NCBI RefSeq assembly: GCF_900747795.2
Contig: NC_041394.2
Coordinates: 339,039,914-339,103,913 of the forward strand
Reading direction: 5' to 3'
DNA length: 64,000 nt
Origin: Erpetoichthys calabaricus
Taxonomy: Eukaryota; Chordata; Cladistia; Polypteriformes; Polypteridae
Each line of letters begins with the position of its first letter. Within the stretch, counting starts at the first letter, position 1. Of the stretch, positions 1 to 12,317 are shown piece by piece. The notes under the pieces were generated by a model. That model was not told the DNA's origin. It saw nothing but the letters and a program-made list of their open reading frames with translations, and searched no databases. The position numbers were made by a program, and so were the translations under genes.

Positions 1-1040
1 TCGGTTCACTCTGACTGAGTGACTATGACCGTCTCAGCACACTGACTGGTTGAATGAACCAGTACGTCCCTATTGATCTGGTGAACCAGTACAAGTACAT
101 TCATGAACTGCAGGACAAGAGACTCTCAGTACGGTGTACTGAACTAGTTCACTGAAAGAATCAGTTTGTGTGCTGAACTGCAGCTACTTGTGATGCAGCA
201 CATTGAATCTCAATATGTAGGGGAGATTGCATCAGAAAGGATGGGATGTAAAATAAGGAAATTGTGGGAGACTGCAGGGGGTCATACAAAGAAGGATCAA
301 GACTGACAGCCAGGAAGCTGCGTTTTAATTTATTTTTTATTTTTTTGTGGAAGGTTCAATTACTTCTTTTGATATATTGAATAAAGTAAAATGACACCTG
401 TTGTTAATCCAGTCTGCATATGTACAAAAGACACAATAACTGACTGATGGTAGGACGCAGTAGAGGGCCATCTACTGCAAATTGGTAATAATTTTACAGA
501 GCTACATTTATAAATGTGCAATTATAGTATGAACAATACAACTTTGTTAGAAACATTTTAACTTCTGCATATGCTAACAGCATATTACAGGTACATAGAA
601 CTTTGCCATATACAAACTACCCCATTCTATTTATGAACTGAACTGAAACTGGAATTTTTTTTTTAATCACAAAAGATGCAAGCACTCACATGTTGTGTTT
701 CTATCAACATCTACGGTATAAAAATATTTGATTATTATTATATGTGAATTATTTATTTTGTTTCTTGCTTTTAATATTGCTTATATTGTTTGGTCATTAA
801 AGTTGTTACACTGTAATGAAAGAATTTTATATTTTAAACTAGAACATAGCTTGCTGTTGTTTTTGAAGTGAATAAATCAGTGATTCAAAGATTCAAATCA
901 TTTTGGTGAACTGAATGAAATTAATCGAATCACTAAGTTTTGCACATCACTACTGGTTACACTGTGGTTAAGGTGAGGGTTGTGGGAGGGTTATCTAACT
1001 GAAGTCAAGTAAACCAAACGACAAAAACCTGCAATCCAAT
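1..1040. other. AT-rich stretch without a recognised gene
   Basis: No coding signal is visible. The first 200 bases are rich in short related words around GAACCAGT and GAACTAGTTC, and 860-955 has a similar degenerate run (GATTCAAA, GAATCACT), so this may be a decayed transposon with imperfect repeats, but I could not pair the ends. Confidence 0.3.
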
Positions 1041-1410
1041 TGGTTGTCCAGTGAAGCTATTGCATCGCGGAGGTGTGGAGGTCTGCAGCTGGACCCATCT
1101 TGGTAAAGCTGCCGGGATTTGCAATCCTTACATTCAAGGACTTCCATTTGACCTGGAAGAGCTTCCAGAGGGCTATGCCCTACCACCAGAAGTGCTCCCG
1201 GCTCACAGATAAAAGGAGGCTCTTGATCTCATCTAGGCGAGCTGCATTTGGGAGAGAAGAGAGAAATAGTTTGTTTTGCTTTGCTGTGCTATAAAAGAAG
1301 AAGCCTATTAAAGGTACTTTACAGAATGAAAGTATGCATTTGAACCGAGAACTGTGTGTGTGAGGTTGTGTTTGCTGATTGGGCAGTGTTGTTCCACCCC
1401 CCTACTGGGG
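1040..1410 (+). repeat. possible old LTR fossil
   Basis: This GC-richer block has phrases also seen in the solo LTR at 50147-50718 (a purine-rich GGAAGTGCT-like motif near 1185) and a TATA-like AGATAAAAGGAGG. Ends and target duplication are not resolved. It looks old and incomplete. It could equally be an unrelated repeat. Confidence 0.25.
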
Positions 1411-1539
1411 TATGCTATTTTTTGGAAAGGTTTCCAATGGTTTCCAACAGTTTGGAGCGTTTGTGGCGTCTTACTATATATAAACCATCAGTCATGTTGT
1501 AACCTGATGCAGTGAGTTTCTACTTCTATCCAGTAGACT

Positions 1540-4500
1540 CAGCACATAACTGTTTTATTATTTGTGTAACGGCCACGGGTATGATAGGGAATTCATGCAA
1601 AATGTATCTACATCCATTCCCAATGTGAACACTCATAAAATTATAATGGCTGGGGGACATTAATTGTGTTTTAAATCCAGTCTTAGATAGGTCTCCTGTC
1701 ACAGGGGGGATGCCATCTAACACTGCATAGACAATTACACAGTTTGTAACTGACCACAACTTATCAGATCCCAGAAGGTTTTTAAACCCGAACTCAAGAA
1801 CATATTCCTTCTACTCACCAGTGCATCATTGCTACTCAAGAATTGATTATTTCTTTATAGATAATAATTTCTTGCTTACGCTTAAATCTTGCAAGTACGA
1901 CGCTATTGTTATTTCTGACCATGCCCCTCTGATCTTGGAGCTGAAATCATTATACCTCACATATTCATCTCACAGATGGTGTCTTAATCCACTTTTATTA
2001 ACAGACGAGAACTGTACAGAATTTATATCAAAACAAATTAGGTTTTTTTTTTCTATAGACAAATACATCCTCAGTGGTCTCTGCAGGAATACTCTGGGAA
2101 ACCCTAAAGGCCTTCTTAAGAGGACAGATTATTTCATTTCTTTCCCAAATAAATAAATTAGAAACCAAGAAGGTATCAGAGCTAACCAGTGAAAATACTA
2201 GAATAGATCAAGAACATGCCAGGTGTCCAAGTGAGGCTCTTAAATAGGAAAAGGCAGGCTCTGCATTCAGAGCTCAATCTCTTAACAACTGAAGAAACTG
2301 AACAACTCATTTTTAAATCAAGACATCATTACTATGAGCATGGAGAGAAAGCTAATAAGCTCTCAGCTCAACAAATCCACAAGCAAGAAGTTTGCAATGC
2401 AATCCCAGCAATCACCAACCGAATGGAGAAAAAATCATTGACCATAAAAATATAATGCACACATTTAGAGACTGCTATAAATCCTTATATTCTACTGAAT
2501 TTAAAGAAGACAATACACAATCTAATGTATTTCTTACTACATTATAGATACCAAAAATAGATACTCTTAGTGCAGAGGAATTGGATAAACCTCTGGCGCT
2601 ATCAGAATTACTAGATGCTATAAAGTCATTTCAGAGTGGGAAAGTAGCAAGCCCTGACGGCTACGCTGTCGAATTTTATGAGTAATTCTCCACTCAGCTA
2701 GCTCCCCTCTTATTAGCAACATTTACAGAAGCTAGAGACAATCAAATACTACCTCAAACTTTTCGCCAAGCATTAATCACAGTCTTTCCTAAACAAAATA
2801 AGGACGTATTACAATGTGCATCATACAGACCAATTTCACTTCTGAAAAATGATGTTAAGATACTCTCCAAAGTCCTAGCTAGAAGGATGGAGAAAGTGCT
2901 GCCTTCAGTAATATTGCAAGATCAAACTGGATTTATTAAAGGCAGACACTTAACTTCCAATCTTCGATGCCTGTTTAATGTAATATATTCACCCGCAAAG
3001 TCAAACACCCCGGAGATATTATCATTGTTTGATGCAGAAAAAGCATTTGATATGATTGAATGGAACTACCTTTTCACTACATTGGAGAAATTAGGGTTTG
3101 GCCTGAACATTTGTGCATGGATCAAACTACTGTACACCAATCCAGAAGCTTCAGTTTGTATTAACAACATTAATTCAGACTACTTTAAACTAGAACATGG
3201 TACTAGACAAGGATGCCCCTTGTCACCACTACTTTTTGCAATCGCCATTGAGCCACTGGCAGTTCACTGTCAAAATGCTTATGAGATAAAGGGGATTATC
3301 AGAGAAGGACTTGAACAGAAAATTTCTCTATATGCAGATGATATGGTACTGTATATATCAGACCCACAAAATACTGTACCTGCAGTCCTAACAGCACTTA
3401 CAGATTTTTCAAAAATTTCTGGTCTCAGAATTAATTTGAAAAAAAATATGCTCTTCCCAGTGAATTCTCAAGCACACAATATTAGATTGGACACCTTCCC
3501 TTTTATCATTGCAGATCAGTTTAAATACCTAGGGGTAAAAATCACAAGTAAACATAAAGCTCTTTATCACCAAAATTTTGCCATCTGTATGGAAAAAATT
3601 AAGCAAGACTTGCATAGATGGTCAACCCTTCACCTCACTCTGGCTGGAAGAATTAACGTTGTTAAGATGGATATCCTTCCTAAGCTTCTCTTTTTATTTC
3701 AAAACATTCTAATATACATCAATAGATCATTTTTTTAAGAAATTAGATTCAACCATAACATCATTTATTTGGAATTCAAAACATCCACGTATCCAAAGAG
3801 CGACCCTACAAAGACCTAAGGGAGAAGGTGGCATGGCTCTACCTAACTTTCAGTTTTATTACTGGGCAGAAAACATACAAGCTATAAAAACCTGGACACA
3901 AATAGATGAACATACACAGGCCTGGTCCGCAATAGAAATAAAATCCTGCAGTACTTCTTTATATTCCCTGCTTTCTGCCCCTATAAATGCAAGTTATTGC
4001 CAATACACTAACAACCCAATTGTGCTCCACTCACTCAGAATATGGAACCAATGTAGGAAGCATTTTAAGATAGAGAATCTTATCTGTGGCACCTCTACAC
4101 GAGAACCACCTTTTTCAACCCTTGCAAACGTATGCAGTTTTTAATATCTGGAAAACATTTGGGATTAAATCACTTAGAGATCTTTACATAGACAACGTCT
4201 TTGCATCCTATGAACAATTACATTCCAAAATTTAACTTTCCAGCAACACATTTCTTTCACTATCTTCAAATTAGAAACTTTGTTAAACAGAACCTGCCCA
4301 ATTTTCCTCATCTCCCACCTTCCTCTATGCTGGAAAAAATATTGCTCAGTTTCAAGGACTCAGACAGGATTTCTGCAATATATAAAATCATTTTACAGTT
4401 CCTCCCTTTCAAAGATCCAAGAGGACAATTGGAAAAGGATCTCTCACTCAATATATCAGAAAAGGAGTGGAAGGTAGCAAAGCAGAGAATTCACTCGAGC

Positions 4501-5130
4501 TTTTTCAAAGCATACAATTACTCAACTCAAAATTATATATCGAGCATATCTGTCTCATTTAAAATTGTCCAAAATGTTTCCAGGGCAAGATCCAACCTGC
4601 AAACGCTGCAATCAAGTTCCAGCCTCACTGGGTCACATGTTTTGGGCCTGCACCAAATTAACATCATTCTGTACCAAAATCTTTAAATGCCTTTCAGACA
4701 GCCTTGGTGTCACAATATCTCCTAACCCATTAACAGCTGTGTTTGGGTGTTCTTCCAGATGGGCTTAAAGTGGAGAAGGACAAACAAACTGTGATTGCCT
4801 TTTCTACACTATTGGCACATAGACTTATCGTGCTCAACTGGTAGAATCCTAACTGATGTTTTAAACTATTTGAAATTGGAAAAAATCAAATATTCACTTA
4901 GAGGATCTGTGCAGAACTTTTCAAAATCTGGCAGGATCTAATTAATAACATTTTAGATTAAGCTCTTAACGCACTGAGGAAGCAAGCAGATTCTCTTCCC
5001 ATTTCTTTTTCATCTCCATTTATCTTTATCTGCTTATTAAACTCATCAATTTACTTATTTTAACTAGCTTTAAGTTTTACTCTGTTGGCCATGCTCTCTT
5101 TCTCAGGGGTGGGGGTTGATTTGTTTTGTT
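1540..5130 (+). mobile_element. L1/Tx1-type LINE, 5'-incomplete, broken ORF2
   Basis: A non-LTR retrotransposon whose ORF2 gave endonuclease plus reverse transcriptase. Order seen: apurinic endonuclease end (RIDYFFIDN and SDHAPLILEL, about 1640-1950), a linker, then the reverse transcriptase core at 2887-3738 with FDAEKAFDMIEW, the RQGCPLSPLLFAI turn and the catalytic YADDMVLYI box, then a C-terminal domain with a CCHC knuckle (CKRC...H...C, about 4583-4660). The RT core reads open for 283 codons but the endonuclease, linker and C-terminus are cut by several frameshifts and stops (for example stops at 2154 and 2453), so it is dead. Motif style fits the fish L1/Tx1 group. No poly-A tail or target duplication is visible, and it ends abruptly against the Harbinger piece at about 5135. 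Confidence 0.88.
2887..3738 (+). pseudogene. LINE ORF2 reverse transcriptase core
   Basis: The longest open piece of the L1/Tx1-type element, 283 codons. Reverse transcriptase motifs are in order: GFIKGRHLTSN near residue 19, FDAEKAFDMIEW near 50, GTRQGCPLSPLLFA near 105, YADDMVLYI near 150 and FKYLGVKI near 210. Both catalytic aspartates of YADD are present. The first methionine is internal to the ancestral protein; the same reading frame runs upstream to a stop at about 2683. It would make cDNA on nicked target DNA in a live element. Here it is a fragment of a broken ORF2. Confidence 0.88.
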
Positions 5131-5134
5131 TTTC

Positions 5135-6350
5135 TTTCTCCAAGTAAATAATCGCCACACAATCAGCTGTGTGATAGATGTAAAGCCAACTGTCAATCAG
5201 CTGTGTGATAGATGTAAAGCCAACTGTAAGTTGAGAATGCCAATTCTTCAAAACTTTTAAGGAACATTGAAATATCTTCGTAGTACATGTTTAATTATTC
5301 TATCCATCTATCCATCCAGGGTCGCGCCAGTCCCAGCAAGCATACAGCGCGAGGAAGGAACAATCCCTGAACTGTGTGCCAGCTCGTCACTAGCACTGTC
5401 CACCATGTCCTCACATGTTTAATTATTAACAATATAGATTATTTAAATGATGTTAAAATTTTATCTATATAATGTAATAAACATACTTTGCTGCATTTTA
5501 TCTTAAAAATTATATCAAGAGCTCCAAGAAGATAGCGCTTGGAAACCTAAATCGACTTAGAAGCCAGTCGTCATCATCTGTAAATATGTGCTTTATAAAG
5601 TGGCTCAGGTTGTGCAATATTATAACTGTATCACAAGTTTACAGTGAGGTGATTGTATTTATAAGTACAAACAGTTCTTCTATGAGGAGCACTTGATGGA
5701 CTGATTGAGTGCATTTATAGTTCTTGGAATGAAACTGTTTCTGAACTGCGAGGTCCCAACAGGAAAGGCTCTGAAGCATTTGCCGTATTGTATTGAAGCA
5801 GTTCAAATAGACTGTGCACATAGCTGAGGCAGCGTGTGCTTGATGCTGTATACCGACAATCCCCTGCACTCTTGACACAATCTGCCATAGAGCTTTCCAA
5901 TCAGGTACTGTGGAGCTGTGATTCCACACTCAGATACAGTGGGATAAATACTCTTGAGTGGTGCAGTAAGAGTAACAACGCTAAAGCAGCTATGGTATTT
6001 GGAATAGTTTGGCCATTCCGTAGACCATTATATTGTTACAGGTTAATTACAATCAGATGCCTTAAACTAATAAACGATATGCGGTTAATTTCAGTGTATT
6101 TGATAAAGCTGCGTCAGGGATGTAGATGTAAAAAAGAAAGGTAAACCACACAGGAACAGTAGCATTGCTTTGACGCTGGGTGCTGCCAGTTTGTAAAGCT
6201 GAGCGGAGAACTTGCATATGGCAGGGATTGATTTGGCGTGAAAATGTGTGTGGCTTTACGCCAAGTTTAGTTTTTATATATTGCGATGTGAGCATGGAAA
6301 TGGGTGAACGCAACATTTTTGTCCGTATGCACCGTTTATACATGAGACCC
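5135..6350. mobile_element. PIF/Harbinger element A, left part missing
   Basis: The right-hand 1.2 kb of the same family as 6354-8540. From CTTTCTCCAA near 5140 to the terminal repeat (CATGAGACCC at 6341-6350) it matches 7390-8540 almost line for line. It ends at a CTG (6351-6353) used by Harbinger elements as a 3-bp target. Its left end is replaced by the LINE at 1540-5130. A 34-bp unit, starting CAATCAGCTGTGTGATAG, is tandemly doubled at about 5159-5227. No transposase remains. Confidence 0.62.
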
Positions 6351-6353
6351 CTG

Positions 6354-8540
6354 GGGCCTCATGCATAACGCCGTGCGTAGAACTCACACTATAACATGGC
6401 GTAAGCACAAAAGCGGGAATGTGCGTACGCACAGAAAAATCCAGATGCAGGAATTTGTACGTACGCAAACTTCCACGTTCTTCCACTACATAAATCCCGA
6501 TCAGCGTGAAAAGTAACGCACGTGCACGCGCTTTCTGTCCCGCCCCAACTCCTCCCAGAATTACACCTCTTTGAATATGCAAATCAATATAAATAGCCCT
6601 TAAGCTCAGCCTTCTGTGAAAAGACAATGGAAAAAGCATGGGGGAAAATATAAGAATTTCAGCAAATACCAAATGGAGACAAAGGAAAAACGCACTATTT
6701 GTGGTTTAAACAGTGGTATAATCAACAAAATGAAGTTGATCAAGTGACTGACTGTCGGAGAAACTCGAAAGCTCAAGTTCACAACGTCGCACAGTGCTCG
6801 AAATAAAAAGGAAATCACATATTAAAGTCGCCGTGAAAAGGCGAGTCGTAGCCCACCGTCTGAGTGTCATATGAAAGCTTATTAGGGTACAGACAAAAAA
6901 AATAGGCACACAGTGGGAAAAAAGCACGAAATGTCAACTTTAATCTCGAAATTTCCACTTTAATCACGTAGTTTATTTTGACATTAAAGTAGAACATTAT
7001 AAACTTCATCTTAAAATCGTTTAATTTACTAGTTTCTCAAATCCCATTGTAACTAAAGTAGCACATTAAATGCTTTGTTCTGTATTTGATCTTCTATGTG
7101 TGTGAATCACTACCTGCTTCTTAAACGGGCTTTATCTTTCTCCAACAGGACACAGAATCCATTACATTCATGATATTACAGCTCTCCGAATAATTAAAAT
7201 ACTGAGATGTATACGTGATATCTTTTTCATGATGATAGGAATGAAAGCATGTTATTAAACATGGGAACACGGTGTCGCAGTGCTTGTTCATGTCTCACAC
7301 AAGAGGCTTGCTGCGCCATGCGCGACCTTCGATGAAATAATTTATTGCAGCAGTACTGTCTCTTACAAACGTACTAACCTCCAATTCCTGTCCTTACTTT
7401 TCTTTCTCCAAATACCCAATCGCCACACAATCAGCTCTGTAATAGACGTGAAGCCATCTATAAGCTTAGAACGCCTATTCTTCAAAACTTTTAAGCAACA
7501 TTGAAATATCTTCGTAGTACATGTTTAATTATTCTATCCATCTATCCTTCCAGTGTCGCGTCAGCACCAGCAAGAATACAACGCAATGCAGGAACAATCC
7601 CTGAACTAGCTAGTGCTGCGGCACCGTGTCCTCACATGTTTAATTATTAACAATACAGATTTTTTAAATGAAGTTAAAGTTTTATCTGTATAATATAATC
7701 AACATATTTTGCTGCATTTCATCTTAAAAATGATATCGTCATCATATGTAGATATGCGCTTTATAAAGTGGCGCAGGTTGTGCAATATTATAACTTTAGT
7801 GCAAGTTTACAGTGAGGTGATTGTACTTATAAGTACAAACAGGTCTACAAGGAGCACTTGATGGACTGATTGAGTGCGTTTATAGTTCTTGGGATGAAAC
7901 TTTTTCTAAACCACGAAGTCCATACAGGAAAGTCTCTGAAGCGTTTGCTGTGGCTCAGGCAGTATCTGCTTCATGCTGTATACTGATAATTCTCTTTCCG
8001 ATCAGCTGCGGCTGTGATTCCCCACTCAGATACAGTGATATAAATACTCCGAGTGGTGCAGTGAGAGTAATATGGAAAAAGATGGTCTGCTGTGGCAACC
8101 GTTAACAGGAGCAGCTGAAAGAAGAAGAAGATGCATTGAGAGTAACAACGCTAAAGCAGTTATGGTATTTGGAATACTATGGCTATTCCCTGGACCATTA
8201 TATTGCTGCAGGTTAATTACAATCAGATGCATTACACTAATAAACAATCTGCAGTTAGTTTCAGAGTATTTATAAAGCCGCATCAGGAATGTGGATCTAA
8301 GAAAGAAAGCAGGAACAGTAACACTGCTTTGCAGTGCACGCAGGAACAGTAGCACTGCTTTGACGCTGGGTACCGCCAATCTGCAAAACCGAGCGGAGAA
8401 ATTGCGTACGCCAGGGTATGAGGTACCGTGGAAAAGTGCGTGACTTTATGCCAAGTTTAGGTTTTATACATCGCGATTTGAGCGTGGAAACGTTTGTACG
8501 CAACATTTCTGTGCATATGCACCGTTTATACATGAGGCCC
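6354..8540 (+). mobile_element. PIF/Harbinger element B, both ends present, non-coding
   Basis: Inverted ends GGGCCTCATGCATAA (6354) and the complement of TTATACATGAGGCCC (to 8540) are flanked by CTG at 6351-6353 and 8541-8543. CWG is the known 3-bp target duplication of several zebrafish Harbinger families. At 6627-6830 the plus strand keeps scraps of the family's Myb/SANT-like second protein (KYKNFSKYQMETKEKR, then LTVGETRKLKF in another frame), broken by frameshifts and stops. No DDE transposase is found, so it is a non-autonomous relic. A 62-bp LINE tail has inserted at 8071-8132. Confidence 0.65.
8071..8132 (+). repeat. 62-bp RTE-type LINE tail insertion
   Basis: Compared with the matching place in Harbinger copy A (about 5965), copy B has extra bases CTGTGGCAACCGTTAACAGG and an AAG-repeat tail. 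It is bracketed by 13-bp near-identical duplications, GCAGTGAGAGTAA (8058-8070) and GCATTGAGAGTAA (8133-8145). The body matches the 3' end also seen at 17075-17125 and, reversed, at 62010-62060. This is a severely 5'-truncated retroposition. Confidence 0.65.
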
Positions 8541-8599
8541 CTGGTGTTTTGCTTCATATCTGGCACATCTCAGATCGCATATATTAATGTGTATCAGAC

Positions 8600-8900
8600 A
8601 ATTTCTACCAAGATGAAATTTCCAGAATCAGAACAGTAGTATGACTCCACTTCTGTTTAAAGTCTTGTGTGAATCCAAACATTGCTACAGGTGGTGCATT
8701 GTTTTCCATGGTCATAACAGCAGTACAGTTTTTCTCCAGTATGAATTCTGCTATGAGTCCGAAGTTGGCTACAGTGCAATAATCATTTTCCACATTCATA
8801 ACAGGACGAGGACTTCTCGAAGTTAAATTCTTAACACTGGCAGGAGTAAACTTCACCCTTGAGTCATGAAGTGACTTTTCTTCTGCAAGAACTTGAGATT
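8600..8900 (-). pseudogene. C2H2 zinc-finger exon relic
   Basis: Minus-strand translation gives two decayed fingers: SCYECGK, a stop, LLHCSQLRTHSRIHTGEK, then LYCCYDHGKQCTTCSNVWIHTRL and a stop. The second finger has His in place of a zinc-binding Cys. An upstream stretch (KFTPASVKNLTSRSPRP) is consistent with the pre-finger part of such an exon. It lies about 0.8 kb downstream of, and on the same strand as, gene 1's terminal exon, so it is most simply a dead tandem copy of that exon. Confidence 0.68.
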
Positions 8901-8910
8901 GCACCTTCAT

Positions 8911-9668
8911 TGTTCCTAGTAGTACTTCTTAGGGTAGCTCAAATGTGTTTATGGTAATTGGAAAAATTTCAAGGTGGTTCTTCAAGCTCTTTTTAATGAG
9001 TTCTGTTGATCATAGTACAACTTCCCCAATTTCAGTCCTTTTGTTTCAGCTGTGGGTTATTTCCAATTATATTTTTTAATAATTATTTATTTTTTGTCCC
9101 TCCAGTCTAAGTGCTTAGGATTGGTACTTCAATTACCCAGGAATTTTTCAATGCGATTTTTTTTTTCTCTCCAATAACAATGTCTGGTTCCCAAGCATCT
9201 GTTTTTCTGTCTGTTAGAACTGGCATGTCCCAAGAGACTAACAACTCCTCATTTTTTTTTTACTGTTTCTGGAGTGTGGTCCCAATACATTTGTGGTATA
9301 TTTTTCCAGTGCAGTAATCCAGCTACTTTGCTGTGTCTCTGATTAGGTGTTTGGCACTCGGTCTTATGCCATCCAGGTTTGGGACTGGAGCAGGAGATCT
9401 TCTCAGCAGTATCATACATTTATGTTTCTGAGATTCACCACTATTAATAATTGGTTTGCCACACTCTCTTGAGGTTATAGTCTCCAAAATATCTTTGTGT
9501 GCTTACTAACTAAACAGAACTGAACCTTATTGTTTAGTCATGACATTTTTGTTGTAGAGCTGTAAATGTTATTCCTTAAAAAAAATGATCACACTAATGC
9601 TTCTTTTTTTCCAATAGTATGGGGTTCTGGTAATAGGCGAGATGTCAACATGGGCCTTGAAATATCTT
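8911..9668 (-). other. non-coding stretch downstream of gene 1
   Basis: No gene recognised. It probably contains the 3' UTR of the minus-strand zinc-finger gene. The first minus-strand AATAAA lies at 9669-9674, only about 12 bases after the stop; others occur further down, near 9085. Confidence 0.35.
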
Positions 9669-9685
9669 TTTATTAGTCCTGTGAA

Positions 9686-10839
9686 TCAGGGATTCTCTCC
9701 AGTATGAATTCTTCTGTGAGTCTTAAGCTGGCTATTATGCAAAAATTGCTTTCCACATTCAGAACAGCAATATGGCTTCTCTCCAGTGTGAATTCTTTCG
9801 TGCGTTTGAAGATGACCTATTTGCGAGAATTCTTTTCCACATTCAGAGCAGCAATATGGCTTCTCTCCAGTGTGAATCCTTGTGTGTATCTGAAGGTGGC
9901 CTATTTGTGAGAATTTCTTTCCACATTCAGAACAGCAATATGGCTTGTGCCCGGTGTGAATTCTTGTGTGTTTGTGAAGATTCCCTACTTGCGAGAATTG
10001 CTTACCACATTCAGAACAGCAATACGGCTTGAGTCCAGTGTGAATTCTTGCATGCCGTTTAAGAGTGCCACTGGTGGTAAATTCTTTTCCACATTCAGAA
10101 CAGCAATATGGTTTCTCTCCAGTGTGAATTCGTATGTGCCGCTTAAGAGTACCATTGGTGGTGAATTCCTTTCCACATTCTGAGCAGCAAAATGGCTTCT
10201 GCTCCGTGTGAATGACTGAATGTAACTGAAGATTGCTATTGTTAACAAATCGTTTGCCACATTGAGAACAGCAATACGGTTTCTGTCCAGTGTGAATTGT
10301 TGTGTGATATTGAAGATTGCAATTGTTAGCAAATCGTTTTCCACATACAGAACAGCAATATGGCTTCTCTGCCCTGTGAGTTCTTGTGTGCGTCTGAAGA
10401 TTGCCATTTCTGGAGAATCGTTTTCCACATTCCAAACAGCAATATGGCTTCTCTCCAGTGTGAATTCTTGTATGAGTCTTAAGCTGGCTGCTATATAAAA
10501 ACTGCTTGCCACATTCAGAACAGCTATGTAACTTCTTACTTGTATGACTGTCCTGGTTATCATTGTATTTACATTTCTGTTTAAACCTTTTCTTTCTCTT
10601 TTGTAAAACAGGCAAAGGAGATGAATTTGTATTGTTAATGTGTTGTTGAGAGTTTCTTTTATCTGTCTTTGTTAGCTTCACAACTGGCAAAGAACTACTT
10701 TGAAAAACAACTGGGGTTGAGATCTCTGATCCAGAAGTCAATATCTTCATATTTTCATTTTGCTGTGCATGTTCTGTTGTGCACTGTAGGGATGTCAAAG
10801 GCAATGAAGATAAGGACATGGTGCCAATGTCTTGTAAAT
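9686..10839 (-). CDS. C2H2 zinc-finger gene 1, terminal exon (ten fingers)
   Basis: Terminal exon of a nuclear, presumably DNA-binding, zinc-finger protein. The acceptor is minus-strand TATGTTTCTGCAG (ending 10840), entering after codon base 1; this phase fits the donor at 18068, giving a 496-residue protein with residue 113 split across the junction. After a Ser/Thr-rich linker and a basic stretch (KRKKRFKQK, about residues 192-201, a plausible nuclear signal) come ten C2H2 fingers, about residues 219-494, with mostly HTGEKP linkers. The stop follows the last linker directly (HTGENP). All ten fingers keep CX2C and HX3H. Fingers 5 and 6 have identical contact residues (T,G,T,R at -1,2,3,6) and fingers 8 and 9 nearly so (Q,G,H), indicating recent finger duplication. 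An open frame continues upstream to 10912 but includes intron. Target and function are unknown. Confidence 0.9.
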
Positions 10840-10845
10840 CTGCAG

Positions 10846-11249
10846 AAACATACAAAGGCACAATATTATGCAAATATAAAACATTCATAGATTTGCAAGG
10901 AAGATAAATCATCTAGCGTAGAATAGCTTTTCTGTGTTTACATATCCTCAATCTGGAACAATGAACCAAAAAAGTACTTTAATTGTGTTTTACATTACAA
11001 AGAGAAACCACATAATTAAATTAACTTCACTTTCACTTAAATATGCAGCACGCTATATACAATGAAAAAACATAACAGAGAAAAAAAAGATGCATGTTAT
11101 GAAAAGACAAAATATAAATGCTGAAATATCAGTGAAACACTATAAAATAAATATAAAAAAACACCTATCTTAAAATATTACATAAAACACATACTACATC
11201 CATGTTTTGATAGCCATATTTTAAATCAATGCCATATACAGTAAGGGGA
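10846..11249. other. intron of gene 1, no feature
   Basis: AT-rich sequence between the zinc-finger acceptor and the LINE fragment. I see no exon, RNA gene or transposon end here. Confidence 0.4.
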
Positions 11250-12115
11250 GCTTTGCAACAGAAGACCCTGGACCTTTGAGAAGCTACATATGTTGGTGCA
11301 TTTAGTCACGCCACAGAGGATACCATATCACTTACACTTCATACCATCTTGCCATACCTGGACAATCAAAACATCATGCTAGAGTCCTGTTTATAGACTA
11401 CAGTACAGCTCAACATTTAACAATGCTATGGCACCAAAGCTGACCACCAAACTCATCTATTTAGGACTTAACACCACTCTGTGCAACATGATTTTGGAAT
11501 CTGTAACTAACAGATACGTATGGATTGGTAGCAACACACACTTCAGGCCAACCTACAACAGACACCTTGCACAGAATAGTGTGACAAGCTTGTTTTTTGT
11601 ACCCTTTCTTCACCTCTGATCATGTGGCCAAACACAGCTCTAAATCCATTATTAAATGTGCTGATGATACCACCATCACAGGCCTGATCACCAACAACTA
11701 ACTTTGACTTTCATCACCACCACCACCTCTACTTCCATATTCATCTGAAGACAATAAAAATTTTCTTTTCTGTTTTTACAATGATGTCTTCAGCTGCATG
11801 GTGATGTCCATCACCACTAGCTGCACCACATCTTGATACGGCACCTACTCAACTTAAAAGCGTAAAGCTCTGTAGAGGGTGTTGTAGATGGCATGGAATA
11901 TTATCAGCACTCAGCAGCCTTCTGCTCAGGACATACACAACACTTGGTGTCTTAGAAAGGCAAATAGGGTTATTAAAGAGTTTACCTGTCATGCAGAGTC
12001 ACTTTCCCTACTCCTCGCCATTGATACCCACACCAGTAGATTCAATGACAGTTTCTTACTCACAAGTCGTAAGATGGCTGAGCATAACATAACAAACAGT
12101 GCAAAAAGAGGGTGC
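11250..12115 (+). mobile_element. Rex1-like LINE fragment
   Basis: Degenerate reverse transcriptase pieces in several frames: FIDYSTAQH near 11390, KLTTKLIYLGLNTTLCN near 11440, and CADDTTITGLITNN near 11660-11700, which is a YADD box with Tyr changed to Cys. A C-terminal piece, CLRKANRVIKEFTCHAESL, follows at about 11950. The combination (FVDYSSAFNT, GLNTSLCNW, FADDTTVVG) is typical of fish Rex1/Babar LINEs. Many stops and frameshifts; dead. It lies in the intron of gene 1. Confidence 0.68.
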
Positions 12116-12317
12116 ATAAAGTGCCCTTAGGAAGTATTGAGATACCTTCACATTTTTCATATTTTGTTATGCTGCAGCCTTCTGCTAAAATCATTTAAGT
12201 TAATTTTTTCTCTCATCAAAGCAACACTCAATATCCCATAATAACTAAGTAACAGCAGGATTTTATAATTTTTTGCAAACTTATCAAAAATAAAAAAATA
12301 AACTACCCATTGACCTA

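Noticed and set aside
6274-6672. 132-codon minus frame
   Set aside because: Spans the junction of two Harbinger elements; not conserved and no start or splice logic.
9704-10498. Plus-strand frames opposite the finger array
   Set aside because: Antisense shadows created by the repeated finger codons.
9985-10563. 192-codon minus frame overlapping the finger exon
   Set aside because: It is an out-of-frame shadow of the finger repeats; the true frame has regular C2H2 spacing.
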